Assembly: GCA_050184225.1 (NCBI GenBank)
Contig: JBFXAN010000038.1
Coordinates: 1 to 46,201, forward strand
Source: JBFXAN01 sp050184225
GTDB lineage: Bacteria; Chloroflexota; Dehalococcoidia; CAUJGQ01
DNA: 46,201 nt
Direction of reading: 5' to 3'
In this document: positions 8,995-17,112 of the stretch, in pieces
How the letters are laid out: every line of letters begins with the position of its first letter
Position numbering within the stretch: the stretch's first letter is position 1
The notes under the pieces: generated by a model
Seen by the model: only the letters and a program-made list of their open reading frames with translations
What the model was told of the DNA's origin: nothing
The model's database searches: none
Position numbers and translations under genes: made by a program

Positions 8995-9023
8995 CCTCTG
9001 CGCTCTCTGCGCCTTTGCGGTTC
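8995..9023 (-). repeat. CAGAGG-type dispersed repeat, right copy
   Basis: Inverted partner of 8428-8456 with three mismatches by eye. It lies just upstream of the CoA-transferase gene and behind the phosphatase start. Confidence 0.7.
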
Positions 9024-9046
9024 GAGAACGGTACGATACGCCCGAC

Positions 9047-9742
9047 ATGCAGAACAAAATCCTCTCCTCGCCGGATGATGCCGTCGCCCTCATCCCGGAC
9101 GGCGCTAGTGTGATGTTCGGCGGCTTCATCTCCGCGTCGGTACCGGCGAACCTGATCCGGGCGTTGGTTCGCCGAGGCACCACCGGACTCACCGGGATCG
9201 CCACCAACATCGGCCCGAGCGACGAGCTCGATGCGCTCTGCGTCAATGGTCAATTGCGGAAGATGATCGCTTCATTCGCGATCCGTGCGACGGGGAGCCG
9301 CCCGAGCAACTTCGAGCGGTTGTGGCGGACGGGTGCGGTCGAACTGGAACTGGTGCCACAGGGGACGCTGGCCGAGCGGATCCGGGCGGGCGGCGCCGGT
9401 ATCCGCGCCTTCTATGTCCCTACGGGCGCGGGCACGGTCGTCGCCGAGGAGAAGGAGGTGCGGGACTTCGATGGCCGCCCTTGTGTCCTCGAATACGGCC
9501 TCACCGCCGATTTCGCCCTGATCAAGGCGCACCGCGCCGACTCCTTCGGCAACCTCGTCTATCGGGGCACCGGCCGCAACTTCAACGTGCCGATGGCGAC
9601 CGCCGCCCGCACTGTGATTGCGGAGGTCGATGCGATCGTCCCGGCGGGTGAGATCGACCCGGAGACGATCGTGACGCCGGGTGTGTACGTCGACCATCTC
9701 GTGCAGTGTCCGGCCACACCGATCACCTGGCGGGGATTCTGA
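9047..9742 (+). CDS. 3-oxoacid CoA-transferase subunit A
   Basis: A 231-residue class I CoA-transferase alpha subunit. The start MQNKILSSPDDAVALIPDGA leads into SVMFGGFISASVPANLIRAL, which carries the glycine-rich CoA-binding region of the family. Later blocks are FYVPTGAGTVVAEEKEVRDF and DFALIKAHRADSFGNLVYRG, typical of ScoA/AtoD/PcaI. The catalytic glutamate of these enzymes resides on subunit B, which is not found next to it; an SDR gene follows instead, overlapping by one base. A TACGAT hexamer at 9032-9037 and no ribosome site suggest a nearly leaderless mRNA. Confidence 0.9.
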   Translation: MQNKILSSPDDAVALIPDGASVMFGGFISASVPANLIRALVRRGTTGLTGIATNIGPSDELDALCVNGQLRKMIASFAIRATGSRPSNFERLWRTGAVELELVPQGTLAERIRAGGAGIRAFYVPTGAGTVVAEEKEVRDFDGRPCVLEYGLTADFALIKAHRADSFGNLVYRGTGRNFNVPMATAARTVIAEVDAIVPAGEIDPETIVTPGVYVDHLVQCPATPITWRGF

Positions 9743-10536
9743 TGGATGCCGCACGCGATGGACCGCTCGCCGGGCGGGTCGCGATCGTCACCGGCGCCGG
9801 CCGGCGCCTGGGCATCGGCGCCGCGATCTGCCGGGCACTGGCGGCGGCGGGGGCGGATATCTGCTTCACCCACTGGCAGGTGTACGACGACGCGATGCCT
9901 TGGGGCGCCGATCGGGATGGTCCCGGCCTGCTTCGTGACGAGCTGCTCGGCCTGGACGTGCGATGTGAAGCGGTTGCCCTCGACCTGAGCGATTCGACAG
10001 CGGGGGCGCGGTTGCTCGACGAGGTCATGCGGCGGCTCGGCCCGCCGTCGATCCTCGTCAACAACGCGACCCACTCGACCAACGACGGTTATGAGCGACT
10101 CGACGCGGCCACGCTCGACGCGCACTATGCGGTCAACATGCGCGGCACCTTTCTCCTCAGCGTCGAGTTCGCCCGACGATGGCCGGGCGGCGACGGCGGC
10201 CGGATCATCAACCTCACCTCGGGCCAGTCGCTCGGACCGATGCCCGACGAACTGGCGTATGCCGCGACCAAGGGAGCGGTCGAGGCATTCACGGTGTCGC
10301 TCGCGGCGGGCGTCGCCGCGCGGGGCATCACCGTCAACGCCGTCAATCCTGGACCAACGGACACCGGCTGGATGACCGAGGAACAACAACAGACGCTCCT
10401 GTTCCGATTTCCGCAAGGAAGGATCGGACAGCCGGAGGATGCTGCGCGACTGGTCACGTTCCTGGCAGGCGACGCCGCGCGGTGGATCACTGGGCAGGTG
10501 ATCCATTCCGAGGGTGGATTCCGCCGAACCGTTTGA
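9742..10536 (+). CDS. SDR-family NAD(P)-dependent oxidoreductase
   Basis: A 264-residue short-chain dehydrogenase of classical type. The cofactor loop TGAGRRLGIG is at residues 17-26 and NNAT follows at about 107. The catalytic Ser160 (INLTSGQS) and YAATK (Tyr173, Lys177) are intact. The C-terminus is VIHSEGGFRR, as in FabG-like enzymes. The ATG shares its A with the last base of the preceding TGA, so it is probably translationally coupled to the CoA-transferase subunit. The substrate is likely a hydroxyacyl or ketoacyl compound, by context only. A longer start at 9706 would lie inside the upstream gene and adds no homology. Confidence 0.92.
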   Translation: MDAARDGPLAGRVAIVTGAGRRLGIGAAICRALAAAGADICFTHWQVYDDAMPWGADRDGPGLLRDELLGLDVRCEAVALDLSDSTAGARLLDEVMRRLGPPSILVNNATHSTNDGYERLDAATLDAHYAVNMRGTFLLSVEFARRWPGGDGGRIINLTSGQSLGPMPDELAYAATKGAVEAFTVSLAAGVAARGITVNAVNPGPTDTGWMTEEQQQTLLFRFPQGRIGQPEDAARLVTFLAGDAARWITGQVIHSEGGFRRTV

Positions 10537-10565
10537 GTACCGCACAGAATTGTGAACCGGCCCCT

Positions 10566-10630
10566 GGGAGCGTGGGCATCCTGCCCGCCATGGCGTCGAG
10601 CACCGATGCGGGCAGGATGCCCACGCTCCC
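10566..10630. repeat. Palindromic intergenic repeat, copy B
   Basis: A perfect 23-bp inverted repeat (10566-10588 and 10608-10630) with a 19-base loop. It lies between the convergent SDR and MocR genes. It shares its arm plan with 6414-6493 but differs at three arm positions, each compensated in the other arm. Confidence 0.85.
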
Positions 10631-10653
10631 GGGGCATTTCGGTGGCTTGCGCG

Positions 10654-12072
10654 TCAGTTGCCGGATGCCGCCGGCCAGAGATCGGCCAGCGCATCGACCA
10701 GCGTGTGCATGGCGCCGATGAAGGCATGCTCCGGCGGCGAGCTGTAGCCGACCACCAGTCCCGCCGGATGGCTGCTGCCTTCACTGTAGAAGGAGCCAAG
10801 CCCGTGTAGCATGATGCCCTGCCCGGCGAGCGTGTCGAGCGCCTCGGCTTCGGCCGGACCATCGGGCGGCAGCATGAGGACGAACTGGAGGCCGGCGGCA
10901 ATGCCGGATGGCCGCAGCGCCGGCACACGTTCGGCGAGGGCGGCGACCAGACGATCGCGCCGCCGCCGGTACCGAAGCCGCATCCGCCGAATATGGCGGT
11001 CGAATCCACCCGAGGCGATCAGATCGGCAAGTGTCAACTGGTCGAGAACACCGCTGTAGCGGTCGGTGAGACGCCGAACCTCGATCACCGGATCGAGCAG
11101 CCAGGCGGGGACTGCCAGCCAGGACAACCGCAGGCCCGGCGCCAGCGACTTGCTGGCCGTGCCCGCATACACTACGCGATCCGGATCAACCCCCTGGAGC
11201 GCGCCGACCGGCTGACGGTCGTATCGAAACTCCCCGTCGTAGTCGTCTTCGATCACGACGCCACCACGCTCGCGTGCCCAGGCAAGCAGGGCCGATCGTC
11301 GCGCCGGCGCGATCGCCATGCCGAGGGTACCCTGGTGCGCCGGCGTGACAATGACAGCACCGGACGGGAGATTGGCAAGATGCTCGACCTGTAGCCCGTC
11401 GCCGTCGACCGGCACAGAGACGACGGTCACGCCGGCTGCGCCTGCCGTCGCGCGATGATCAGGCAGGCACGGATCTTCCATCACCATGGACGTGATCCCA
11501 ATCGACCGCAGCGCCTGCGCGAGAATGCTCAGCGCGTGCGCGTAGCCATTGCAGACGACGATCAGGTCGGGCGAGGTGCGCACGCCGCGGGCGCGGCCGA
11601 GATACCCGGCGAGGGCACGACGCAACTCCCTATGGCCGCGTGGATCGCCGTGACCGAGTGCGCTATCGGGCATCGAGCGCACCACGCGCCGGGTCGCCGC
11701 GAGCCAGAGCGCGCGGGGAAAACCGCTGAGGTCGGGAATGCCGGGCCGGAAATCGACGCGCGGCGCCGCCGCCTTCGGCAGCGATGGCGTCACGATCGCG
11801 GGCGTCGTGCCCGATGCGACGACCGTGCCGGAGCCTTGCCGCGCGGTCAGGTAGCCTTCGGCGATCAGTTGGGCATACGCCTCGGCGACGGTGCCGCGCG
11901 CCACGCCGAGGTCGAGCGCCAGGGCACGCGTCGAAGGCAGGAGCACGCCGGGCAGCAATCGTCCGTCGCGGATTGCCTCCCGCAGTCCGCGCTCAAGCGC
12001 CGCCCGCCGCCCACGGCCCAGGTCGAGGGTAAGCAGGAGATCCCGGCTGGAAGTGGACCAACGATCTGTCAT
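10654..12072 (-). CDS. MocR-type GntR/aminotransferase regulator
   Basis: A 472-residue fusion of a GntR winged helix and a fold-type I aminotransferase domain. The DNA-binding part spans about 20-85 (LPSTRALALDLGVARGTVAE, then GYLTARQGSGT). The PLP domain has the SDN-type region IEDDYDGEFRY near 275-284 and the PLP lysine Lys308 in AGTASKSLAPGLR. MocR proteins such as PdxR sense PLP or an amino compound and often regulate the divergent gene, here the CMD-family gene 60 bases away. A promoter with TTGCCA and TAAGAT lies immediately upstream on the minus strand, giving a leader of only a few bases. Confidence 0.92.
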   Translation of the reverse strand: MTDRWSTSSRDLLLTLDLGRGRRAALERGLREAIRDGRLLPGVLLPSTRALALDLGVARGTVAEAYAQLIAEGYLTARQGSGTVVASGTTPAIVTPSLPKAAAPRVDFRPGIPDLSGFPRALWLAATRRVVRSMPDSALGHGDPRGHRELRRALAGYLGRARGVRTSPDLIVVCNGYAHALSILAQALRSIGITSMVMEDPCLPDHRATAGAAGVTVVSVPVDGDGLQVEHLANLPSGAVIVTPAHQGTLGMAIAPARRSALLAWARERGGVVIEDDYDGEFRYDRQPVGALQGVDPDRVVYAGTASKSLAPGLRLSWLAVPAWLLDPVIEVRRLTDRYSGVLDQLTLADLIASGGFDRHIRRMRLRYRRRRDRLVAALAERVPALRPSGIAAGLQFVLMLPPDGPAEAEALDTLAGQGIMLHGLGSFYSEGSSHPAGLVVGYSSPPEHAFIGAMHTLVDALADLWPAASGN

Positions 12073-12080
12073 GCTATTGG

Positions 12081-12110
12081 ATCTTAATGATGAGCCACTG
12101 ACCGTGGCAA
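12081..12110 (-). promoter_or_regulatory. Predicted promoter of the MocR-type gene
   Basis: On the minus strand TTGCCA (12110-12105) is followed after 18 bases by TAAGAT (12086-12081). Transcription should start within a few bases of the ATG at 12072. The element fills the 60-base divergent region shared with the CMD-family gene, so the regulator could control both genes from here. Confidence 0.5.
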
Positions 12111-12132
12111 GCTGGGCATACGGAGGTACACG

Positions 12133-12609
12133 ATGACCACAGCAACCGAAGTCCTGGCTCCCCGTCTAAAGATCTGGCGTGAGGCGCCTGACGTCTACCA
12201 GGCAATGGAGGCACTCAGCGTCGCGGCAGGTGGAGCGGACCAGGCCCTCCACGACTTGCTCACCATCCGCGTCTCGCAGATGAATGGCTGCGCGTACTGC
12301 ATCGATATGCACACGAAGGACGCCCGCGTGTCAGGCGAGACGGAACAGCGTATCTACGCGCTCGCCGCGTGGCGCGAAACGCCATTCTTCACGCCACGCG
12401 AGCGGGCCGCCCTGGCATTGGCCGAGGCGATGACCAACCTGGGCGACGGCCATGTCTCCGACGAGGTCTATGCCGAGGCGGCGACGTATTTCGATCCGGC
12501 TGAGCTGTCGCGTGTGATCTGGTGGATCGCCATCATTAACACATGGAACCGGATCGCGATCACCACACGGATAGTTCCCGGCACATACCGGTCGCGTCGT
12601 CAATCATGA
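12133..12609 (+). CDS. Carboxymuconolactone decarboxylase/AhpD-family protein
   Basis: A 158-residue all-helical protein with the family's redox/catalytic signature MNGCAYCIDMHTKDAR (Cys53, Cys56, His60). AhpD-like members reduce peroxides through the CxxC pair; others are decarboxylases. The complete CxxCxxxH motif favours the peroxidase-type function. GGAGG lies 6 bases before the ATG. The gene is divergent from the MocR-type regulator and is followed after 10 bases by a flavodoxin-fold quinone reductase. The pair may act together against oxidative or quinone stress, which is an inference. Confidence 0.9.
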   Translation: MTTATEVLAPRLKIWREAPDVYQAMEALSVAAGGADQALHDLLTIRVSQMNGCAYCIDMHTKDARVSGETEQRIYALAAWRETPFFTPRERAALALAEAMTNLGDGHVSDEVYAEAATYFDPAELSRVIWWIAIINTWNRIAITTRIVPGTYRSRRQS

Positions 12610-12619
12610 GAGGATGCCC

Positions 12620-13165
12620 ATGTCACAGATCCTGATTGTCTATACAACGCTACGCGGCAACACCGGCCGGATGGTCGAGCCGGTGGCCGAGGGCATTCGC
12701 GCTGAGGGTGTCGAAGCCAGGATCATGACCGTCGACGAGGTGACGATGGCCGACCTGGCCGCCGCCGACGGCATCATCATCGGCTCGCCCACCCGCTTCG
12801 GTGCGGTGGACTGGAAGATCAAGCGCCTCTTCGACGAGATCGCGATCGAAGGCTATCCCGGCCCGCTGGAGGGGAAAGTGGGCGGCGCCTTCACCGCCGG
12901 CAGTCGCGCCGGCAGCGGTGCCGAATTGGTCCTGCTCAATGCCCTCCACATCCTCCTCAACCACGGCCTGATCATCCAGGGCGAGCCGTTCGACGCGCAC
13001 TACGGTCCCGTCTCGATCGGCGAACCGAACGAGCGCGTCCTCCAGACCTGCTGCACCTGGGGCGTCCGCTGGGCACGCCTCGTCAAACGCCTCGCCGCAG
13101 GCCGGGCTGAGCCGGCGCCGGTTCCCGATTCGGCGCTCCCATCAGTCCGCCCCACGTCCTCGTGA
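12620..13165 (+). CDS. Flavodoxin-fold NAD(P)H:quinone oxidoreductase (WrbA-like)
   Basis: About 181 residues. The N-terminus MSQILIVYTTLRGNTGRMVE carries the FMN phosphate-binding loop (T/S-x-T/R-GNT) of flavodoxins. IIIGSPTRFGAVDWKIKRLF matches the WrbA-type second flavin loop, and VGGAFTAGSRAGSGAELVLL is the conserved GAFT region. It should transfer two electrons to quinones. GAGAGG lies 6 bases before the ATG at 12620, which is preferred to the ATG two codons upstream. It probably forms an operon with the CMD-family gene. The C-terminal tail is proline-rich and not conserved in the family. Confidence 0.88.
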   Translation: MSQILIVYTTLRGNTGRMVEPVAEGIRAEGVEARIMTVDEVTMADLAAADGIIIGSPTRFGAVDWKIKRLFDEIAIEGYPGPLEGKVGGAFTAGSRAGSGAELVLLNALHILLNHGLIIQGEPFDAHYGPVSIGEPNERVLQTCCTWGVRWARLVKRLAAGRAEPAPVPDSALPSVRPTSS

Positions 13166-13279
13166 CACATTCCCTCTTCCCCCCAACCGGCAACGGCGAT
13201 ACTGTCTGACCACAGCGAGCGCTCGTCTCCTGCTCCGGCTAAGGCGATACCAGCGCCACCGCGGCCACACAGCCCTCCC

Positions 13280-13298
13280 CTCCCCCGCGGTGGGGGAG
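13280..13298. repeat. G/C-run hairpin before penicillin acylase gene
   Basis: CTCCCCC (13280-13286) and GGGGGAG (13292-13298) form a 7-bp stem with loop GCGGT. It lies in the leader of the acylase gene, 27 bases before the start codon, and could influence translation or end upstream transcription. Confidence 0.5.
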
Positions 13299-13325
13299 GA
13301 GCCGGGAGAGAGGGAAGCAACCGAC

Positions 13326-15728
13326 ATGACGCAACTCCAATCGCGCCCCGATCTCACCACCGCCGTCCCTCAGATGAATGGCACGCTTGCCGCACCCGGC
13401 CTCCATGCACCGGTGACGATCCGTCGTGACGCGTACGGCGTCGCCCACATCCGTGCCGAGAACGAGCACGACGCCTGGTTCGCCCAGGGCTACGCCGCCG
13501 CTCAGGACCGTCTGTGGCAGATGGAATACGACCGCCGCCGCGCCGTTGGCCGCTGGGCTGAAGCGGCTGGTCCATCGGCAGTACCCGCCGACCGGCTGGC
13601 GCGACGCCTTCAGCTTGGACGCGCGGCACAAGCGGATGTCGAGGCGATGTCCGAGCCGACGCGGGCGATGTTCGAGGCGTATGCCGAAGGCGTCAACGCC
13701 TACATTTCGAATCGGGGAACCGGACGGGTTCCCCAACCCCCTCCGGACGGGGGCGCTGCCCCCGGTACCCCCGCCTCCGGTCAGCCGCTGCCCATTGAAT
13801 ATGCGCTCACCGGCATCACACCGGAACCGTGGCAACCGTGGCACTCGGTCGCCGGCTTCAAGGTGCGGCACGTGCTGATGGGCGTCTGGCAACAAAAGCT
13901 GGCACAGGGGCGGCTGCTGGCAATGATCGGGCCGGAGGCGTACACAACGCTGGATGGCCGGCCGCCGTTCGGCTCGGTGCCGATCCTGCCGCCCGGCGGC
14001 GCCGTTGCGGAACTCTATGAGCAGGCGGCCGGTGAGATCGCCGCCGCATCTGAGCATCTCGGCTTCCTCGCCGAGGTCGATGCCGGCTCCAACTCCTGGG
14101 CGGTGCATGGTTCCCGCACGACCACGGGTATGCCGGTGATCTGCAACGACTCCCACCGCGCCCTTGATGTCCCGAGCGTGTACTGGCAGGTGCATGTCAC
14201 TTGTCCCGAGTTCGATGTGATCGGTGCAACCTTCCCCGGCGTCCCCGGCTTCCCCCACTTCGGCCACAACGGCCGCGTGGTCTGGAACATCACCCACACC
14301 TCCGCTGACTACCAGGACCTCTATGTCGAGCAGTTCGATTCAGACAATCCGACCCGCTACCGGACAGCGGACGGATGGGCCGAAGCGGAGCGAACCCAAG
14401 AGACGATCGAGGTGCGCGGTGGCGAGCCGGTCGCGATCGAGACCTGGCGGACGCGCCACGGTCCTGTCGTCCACGGTGATCCGCGGCGCGGCGCGGCGAT
14501 CACCCTCCGCTACACGGCAACTGACCGTCCCTGTCAGGGCTTCGAGGTGTTGCGGCCGATGCTCGGCGCGCGGACCGTGGCCGAGCTCCACGAGACGCAA
14601 CGCCGGTGGGTGGACCCGGTCAACAATCTCGTCTCCGCCGACGTCGAGGGGAATATCGGCTACCTCACCCGTGGCGAGATCCCCGTCCGCTCGTCGCAGG
14701 ATCATCGGCAGTTCCCCGCCGCCGGCTGGACGGGTGAGCACGAATGGACCGGCAGCATCCCCTTCGAGCAGCTGCCGCAGGCGATCAACCCGCCGGAGGG
14801 GTTCATCGCCACCGCCAACCAGAAGGTGACACCGCACGAGGAGCCGTACATCTCCCACGCATTTGCTGTGCCCTCCCGCGCCGAGCGGCTCGTCGAGCTG
14901 CTGGCAGGCCGGGATCACCTCGCGCCGGATACGATCATGGCGATGCAGGGCGATGTCCAGTCTGTGCCGGCTCGCGCCTGGGCCGGACTCTGCCGCCGGA
15001 GCGGTCCCTTTGACGGCGACGCCGAACGCGCGCGGTCGATGCTGGCCGCATGGGACGGCAACCTGCTGCCGGAAAGCGGCGCCGCGCTGCTCTACGCGTA
15101 TGCCCGCCGCGCGATCACCTGCGCTCTGTTTCAACCGACCGTCGGCGAACAAGCATGGACCTGGCTGATGGGCGGTGAACCGGCGGCCCTCGGCCGGATG
15201 GTCGGCCAGTGGCTCGCAAACGTGATCGCCACCCTCGACGATGGCGCGCCCACCACACCGGACGGCCGCCTCTGGAACGACCTGTTGCCCGACGCGCTCG
15301 CGTCCGCGTGGCGGGCGACGGTGGCGAAGGCTGGCGCCGACCCGACGGCCTGGCGCTGGGTCGAGCACCACGGCACTCATGCCAGGCACACGCTCGCCAG
15401 CGCCTTCCCGGACGTTGCCGATTCCCTGAATCCGCCGCGGGTCTTCGTCGGCGGCGACAGCGACACGATCCAGTGTGCCGCCTACGGCTGGAGTGGCCGG
15501 GCGGACTTCGACATCACCTCGCTCTCTGTCTACCGCCAGGCGGTGGATCTGACCGACATCGCCCACGGGTCGTATGTCATCCCCGGCGGAGTCTCCGGCC
15601 TCCCCGGCACCGCGCACTACGCCGACCAGCTCGAACACTGGCGTGCGCACCAGCGCATCCCGATGCACTATGCCGAGGACGATGTCGCGACGAGCGCACG
15701 GCACACGCTGACGCTGATGCCCGGCTAG
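13326..15728 (+). CDS. Penicillin acylase family Ntn-hydrolase
   Basis: An 800-residue protein of the penicillin/acyl-homoserine-lactone acylase family, which self-cleaves into alpha and beta chains. The N-terminus has VTIRRDAYGVAHIRAENEHD and FAQGYAAAQDRLWQMEYDRR. The beta-chain start is GSNSWAVHG, with Ser255 as the expected nucleophile after processing. The catalytic Asn region is seen in PVNNLVSADVEGNIGYLTRG, and a conserved block GHNGRVVWNITHTSADYQDL follows the nucleophile. No signal peptide is visible, so it may be cytoplasmic, which is unusual for the family. A GC-rich insertion at about residues 130-154 interrupts the usual AYI...LPIEY stretch. The substrate is unknown. Confidence 0.93.
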   Translation: MTQLQSRPDLTTAVPQMNGTLAAPGLHAPVTIRRDAYGVAHIRAENEHDAWFAQGYAAAQDRLWQMEYDRRRAVGRWAEAAGPSAVPADRLARRLQLGRAAQADVEAMSEPTRAMFEAYAEGVNAYISNRGTGRVPQPPPDGGAAPGTPASGQPLPIEYALTGITPEPWQPWHSVAGFKVRHVLMGVWQQKLAQGRLLAMIGPEAYTTLDGRPPFGSVPILPPGGAVAELYEQAAGEIAAASEHLGFLAEVDAGSNSWAVHGSRTTTGMPVICNDSHRALDVPSVYWQVHVTCPEFDVIGATFPGVPGFPHFGHNGRVVWNITHTSADYQDLYVEQFDSDNPTRYRTADGWAEAERTQETIEVRGGEPVAIETWRTRHGPVVHGDPRRGAAITLRYTATDRPCQGFEVLRPMLGARTVAELHETQRRWVDPVNNLVSADVEGNIGYLTRGEIPVRSSQDHRQFPAAGWTGEHEWTGSIPFEQLPQAINPPEGFIATANQKVTPHEEPYISHAFAVPSRAERLVELLAGRDHLAPDTIMAMQGDVQSVPARAWAGLCRRSGPFDGDAERARSMLAAWDGNLLPESGAALLYAYARRAITCALFQPTVGEQAWTWLMGGEPAALGRMVGQWLANVIATLDDGAPTTPDGRLWNDLLPDALASAWRATVAKAGADPTAWRWVEHHGTHARHTLASAFPDVADSLNPPRVFVGGDSDTIQCAAYGWSGRADFDITSLSVYRQAVDLTDIAHGSYVIPGGVSGLPGTAHYADQLEHWRAHQRIPMHYAEDDVATSARHTLTLMPG
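13714..13763. repeat. Palindromic insertion inside the acylase gene
   Basis: GGGGAACC/GGTTCCCC (13714-13721 and 13727-13734) is followed by GGGGGC/GCCCCC (13749-13754 and 13758-13763). The translated stretch is rich in Pro and Gly and lies where family members pass directly from NAYI... to ...LPIEY. It looks like an in-frame repeat insertion of roughly 20 codons. Confidence 0.6.
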
Positions 15729-15775
15729 CGGAGTTCGACGGCAGCGCGACCGGCGCACAGAGATCGGAGGAACGG

Positions 15776-16318
15776 ATGAACGCCAGCGTCGTCGCGGTGA
15801 GTTGTAGCGCCACGCATACCATGGCCAAGGGAAACCAAGAGGCGATTCACATACGGGCGGGATATGGCGTCGAAGGGGATGCGCATGCGGGGAGCACGGT
15901 CAAGCATCGCTCGCGGGTGGCGCGCAACCCGCACCAGCCGAACCTGCGCCAAGTCCACCTAATCCACGCGGAATTACATGAGGAATTGCGCGACGCCGGA
16001 TTCAACATCGCGCCGGGACAGATGGGCGAAAACATCACCACCAGAGGGATCGATCTGATCGGCCTACCCACCGGCGCGCGCCTGCAACTGGGCGATGACG
16101 CGGTGATCGAAATCACCGGCCTGCGCAACCCGTGCGCGCAACTCGACCGCATTCAGTCCGGCCTGATGGCGGCAGTGCTCGACCGTGACGAGCAGGACAA
16201 TCTGATCCGCAAGGCCGGAGTGATGGCGGTCGTGCTGGCCGGCGGCACGGTCCGTCCTGGCGACGTGATCACAATCGAGTTGCCGCCGGAGCCGCACTGC
16301 CCGCTGGAGCCGGTTTAG
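15776..16318 (+). CDS. MOSC-domain protein
   Basis: A 180-residue stand-alone MOSC domain, the C-terminal sulfur-carrier domain of molybdenum cofactor sulfurase. It contains HLIHAELHEELRDAGFNIAP, then PGQMGENITTRGIDLIGLP and the conserved cysteine Cys120 in GLRNPCAQLDRIQ. Stand-alone members move sulfur for Moco enzymes or, like YiiM, reduce N-hydroxylated compounds. GGAGG lies 5 bases before the ATG at 15776; the longer frame through the acylase gene is a shadow. It follows the acylase gene by 47 bases on the same strand. Confidence 0.9.
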   Translation: MNASVVAVSCSATHTMAKGNQEAIHIRAGYGVEGDAHAGSTVKHRSRVARNPHQPNLRQVHLIHAELHEELRDAGFNIAPGQMGENITTRGIDLIGLPTGARLQLGDDAVIEITGLRNPCAQLDRIQSGLMAAVLDRDEQDNLIRKAGVMAVVLAGGTVRPGDVITIELPPEPHCPLEPV

Positions 16319-16369
16319 GTGCGTGCCACGCCGAAGGAGGTCGCGCCGCCCAACAGCAGGCGCTCCCAC

Positions 16370-16786
16370 TCATGCCAAACTCGAAGTCGTTCGTGGATCG
16401 AGGCGCTTGAGGCCAGGGATATCGTCATAGTCGGCGTCGCTGGTGACCATGACCAGGTCGTAGGTGAGCGCGGTTCCGGCGATCAGGATATCCAGCAAGC
16501 GATGATCAATCCGCAAGCCCAGGCCACGCATCTCGTGCCGCAGTTGGGCTGTCCGCAGCGATACCCGATGTGAGAAGGGCAGGATACTGACACGCCGGAG
16601 GAACGTACGCAATTGACGAGCAGCCTGTCGTGGATCTGTGCTTCCGTAGACGCCATCCCACAACTCCATGTGAGCGATGAAGCTAACTGCAAGCCCCTGA
16701 CGCAGCAAGTCCGGCAGCAACGGTCGCGTGTGTGGTTGATGCGTGAGGCAATCGATAACAAAGGTCGAGTCGGCGAGGTATCTCAT
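16370..16786 (-). CDS. PIN-domain toxin (VapC-type ribonuclease)
   Basis: 138 residues with the acidic PIN-domain pattern: Asp6 in MRYLADSTFVID, Glu41 in SFIAHMELWDGV, Asp in RIDHRLLDILIAGTAL, and TSDADYDDIPGL near the end. VapC toxins cleave tRNA or rRNA as Mg-dependent endonucleases. The start overlaps the stop of the upstream gene by 4 bases (ATGA), the usual antitoxin-toxin coupling. It ends a minus-strand cluster that begins with a sensor kinase pair. The MOSC gene converges on it with a gap of about 50 bases. Confidence 0.88.
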   Translation of the reverse strand: MRYLADSTFVIDCLTHQPHTRPLLPDLLRQGLAVSFIAHMELWDGVYGSTDPRQAARQLRTFLRRVSILPFSHRVSLRTAQLRHEMRGLGLRIDHRLLDILIAGTALTYDLVMVTSDADYDDIPGLKRLDPRTTSSLA

Positions 16787-17070
16787 AGCTTCAGCGGTGG
16801 ACGATCGTCACCGCGGGCCTCATCCAATTCGCGCTTCAGTTTCTCGGGATCGACTAGGCCAACCCACGACGCGGCCAACGCCGCTTTAATGTCCGCGTCA
16901 GTCACGGATTTAGCCTTCCGTCTTTTCCGCGATCCGGCCGGAGAGAGGAGTGCAACTTCTTCCTCACCGCGCGTCAGCAGCCGGGGCTTTCGCGAGCGGG
17001 CCACTTCCTCGGCCAGCCGGACGAGATCGGGCATGTTCGAGATGTCGATGCGTTCCGCTTCCTGTGCCAT
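16783..17070 (-). CDS. Antitoxin of the VapC-type module
   Basis: A 95-residue protein from ATG 17070 beginning MAQEAERIDISNMPDLVRLA, followed by EEVARSRKPRLLTRGEEEVALL. This is the Phd/YefM-like antitoxin N-terminal strand-helix pattern that binds DNA. The C-terminal half (SVTDADIKAALAASWVGLVD) would wrap the toxin. It is coupled to the toxin gene by a 4-base overlap. GAGG lies about 9 bases before the chosen start. An earlier start at 17109 is possible but adds no conserved residues. The stop of the response regulator lies 42 bases upstream, so co-transcription is likely. Confidence 0.78.
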   Translation of the reverse strand: MAQEAERIDISNMPDLVRLAEEVARSRKPRLLTRGEEEVALLSPAGSRKRRKAKSVTDADIKAALAASWVGLVDPEKLKRELDEARGDDRPPLKL

Positions 17071-17112
17071 CGCCGTGTACCTCACGCGCTCACTAAATCG
17101 CGACGTCACTCG

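Noticed and set aside
7041..9742. Complete aromatic ring-cleavage pathway (flavoprotein, VOC, CoA-transferase, SDR)
   Set aside because: The genes are on different strands with terminators and repeats between them, the CoA-transferase lacks subunit B and no flavin reductase is present. Proximity alone does not support one pathway.
14340..15758. Minus-strand open frame opposite the penicillin acylase
   Set aside because: It is Arg/His-rich without motifs and is antisense to a gene with an intact catalytic core.
15209..15775. Long N-terminal extension of the MOSC protein
   Set aside because: It overlaps the acylase gene in another frame, and GGAGG marks the start at 15776.
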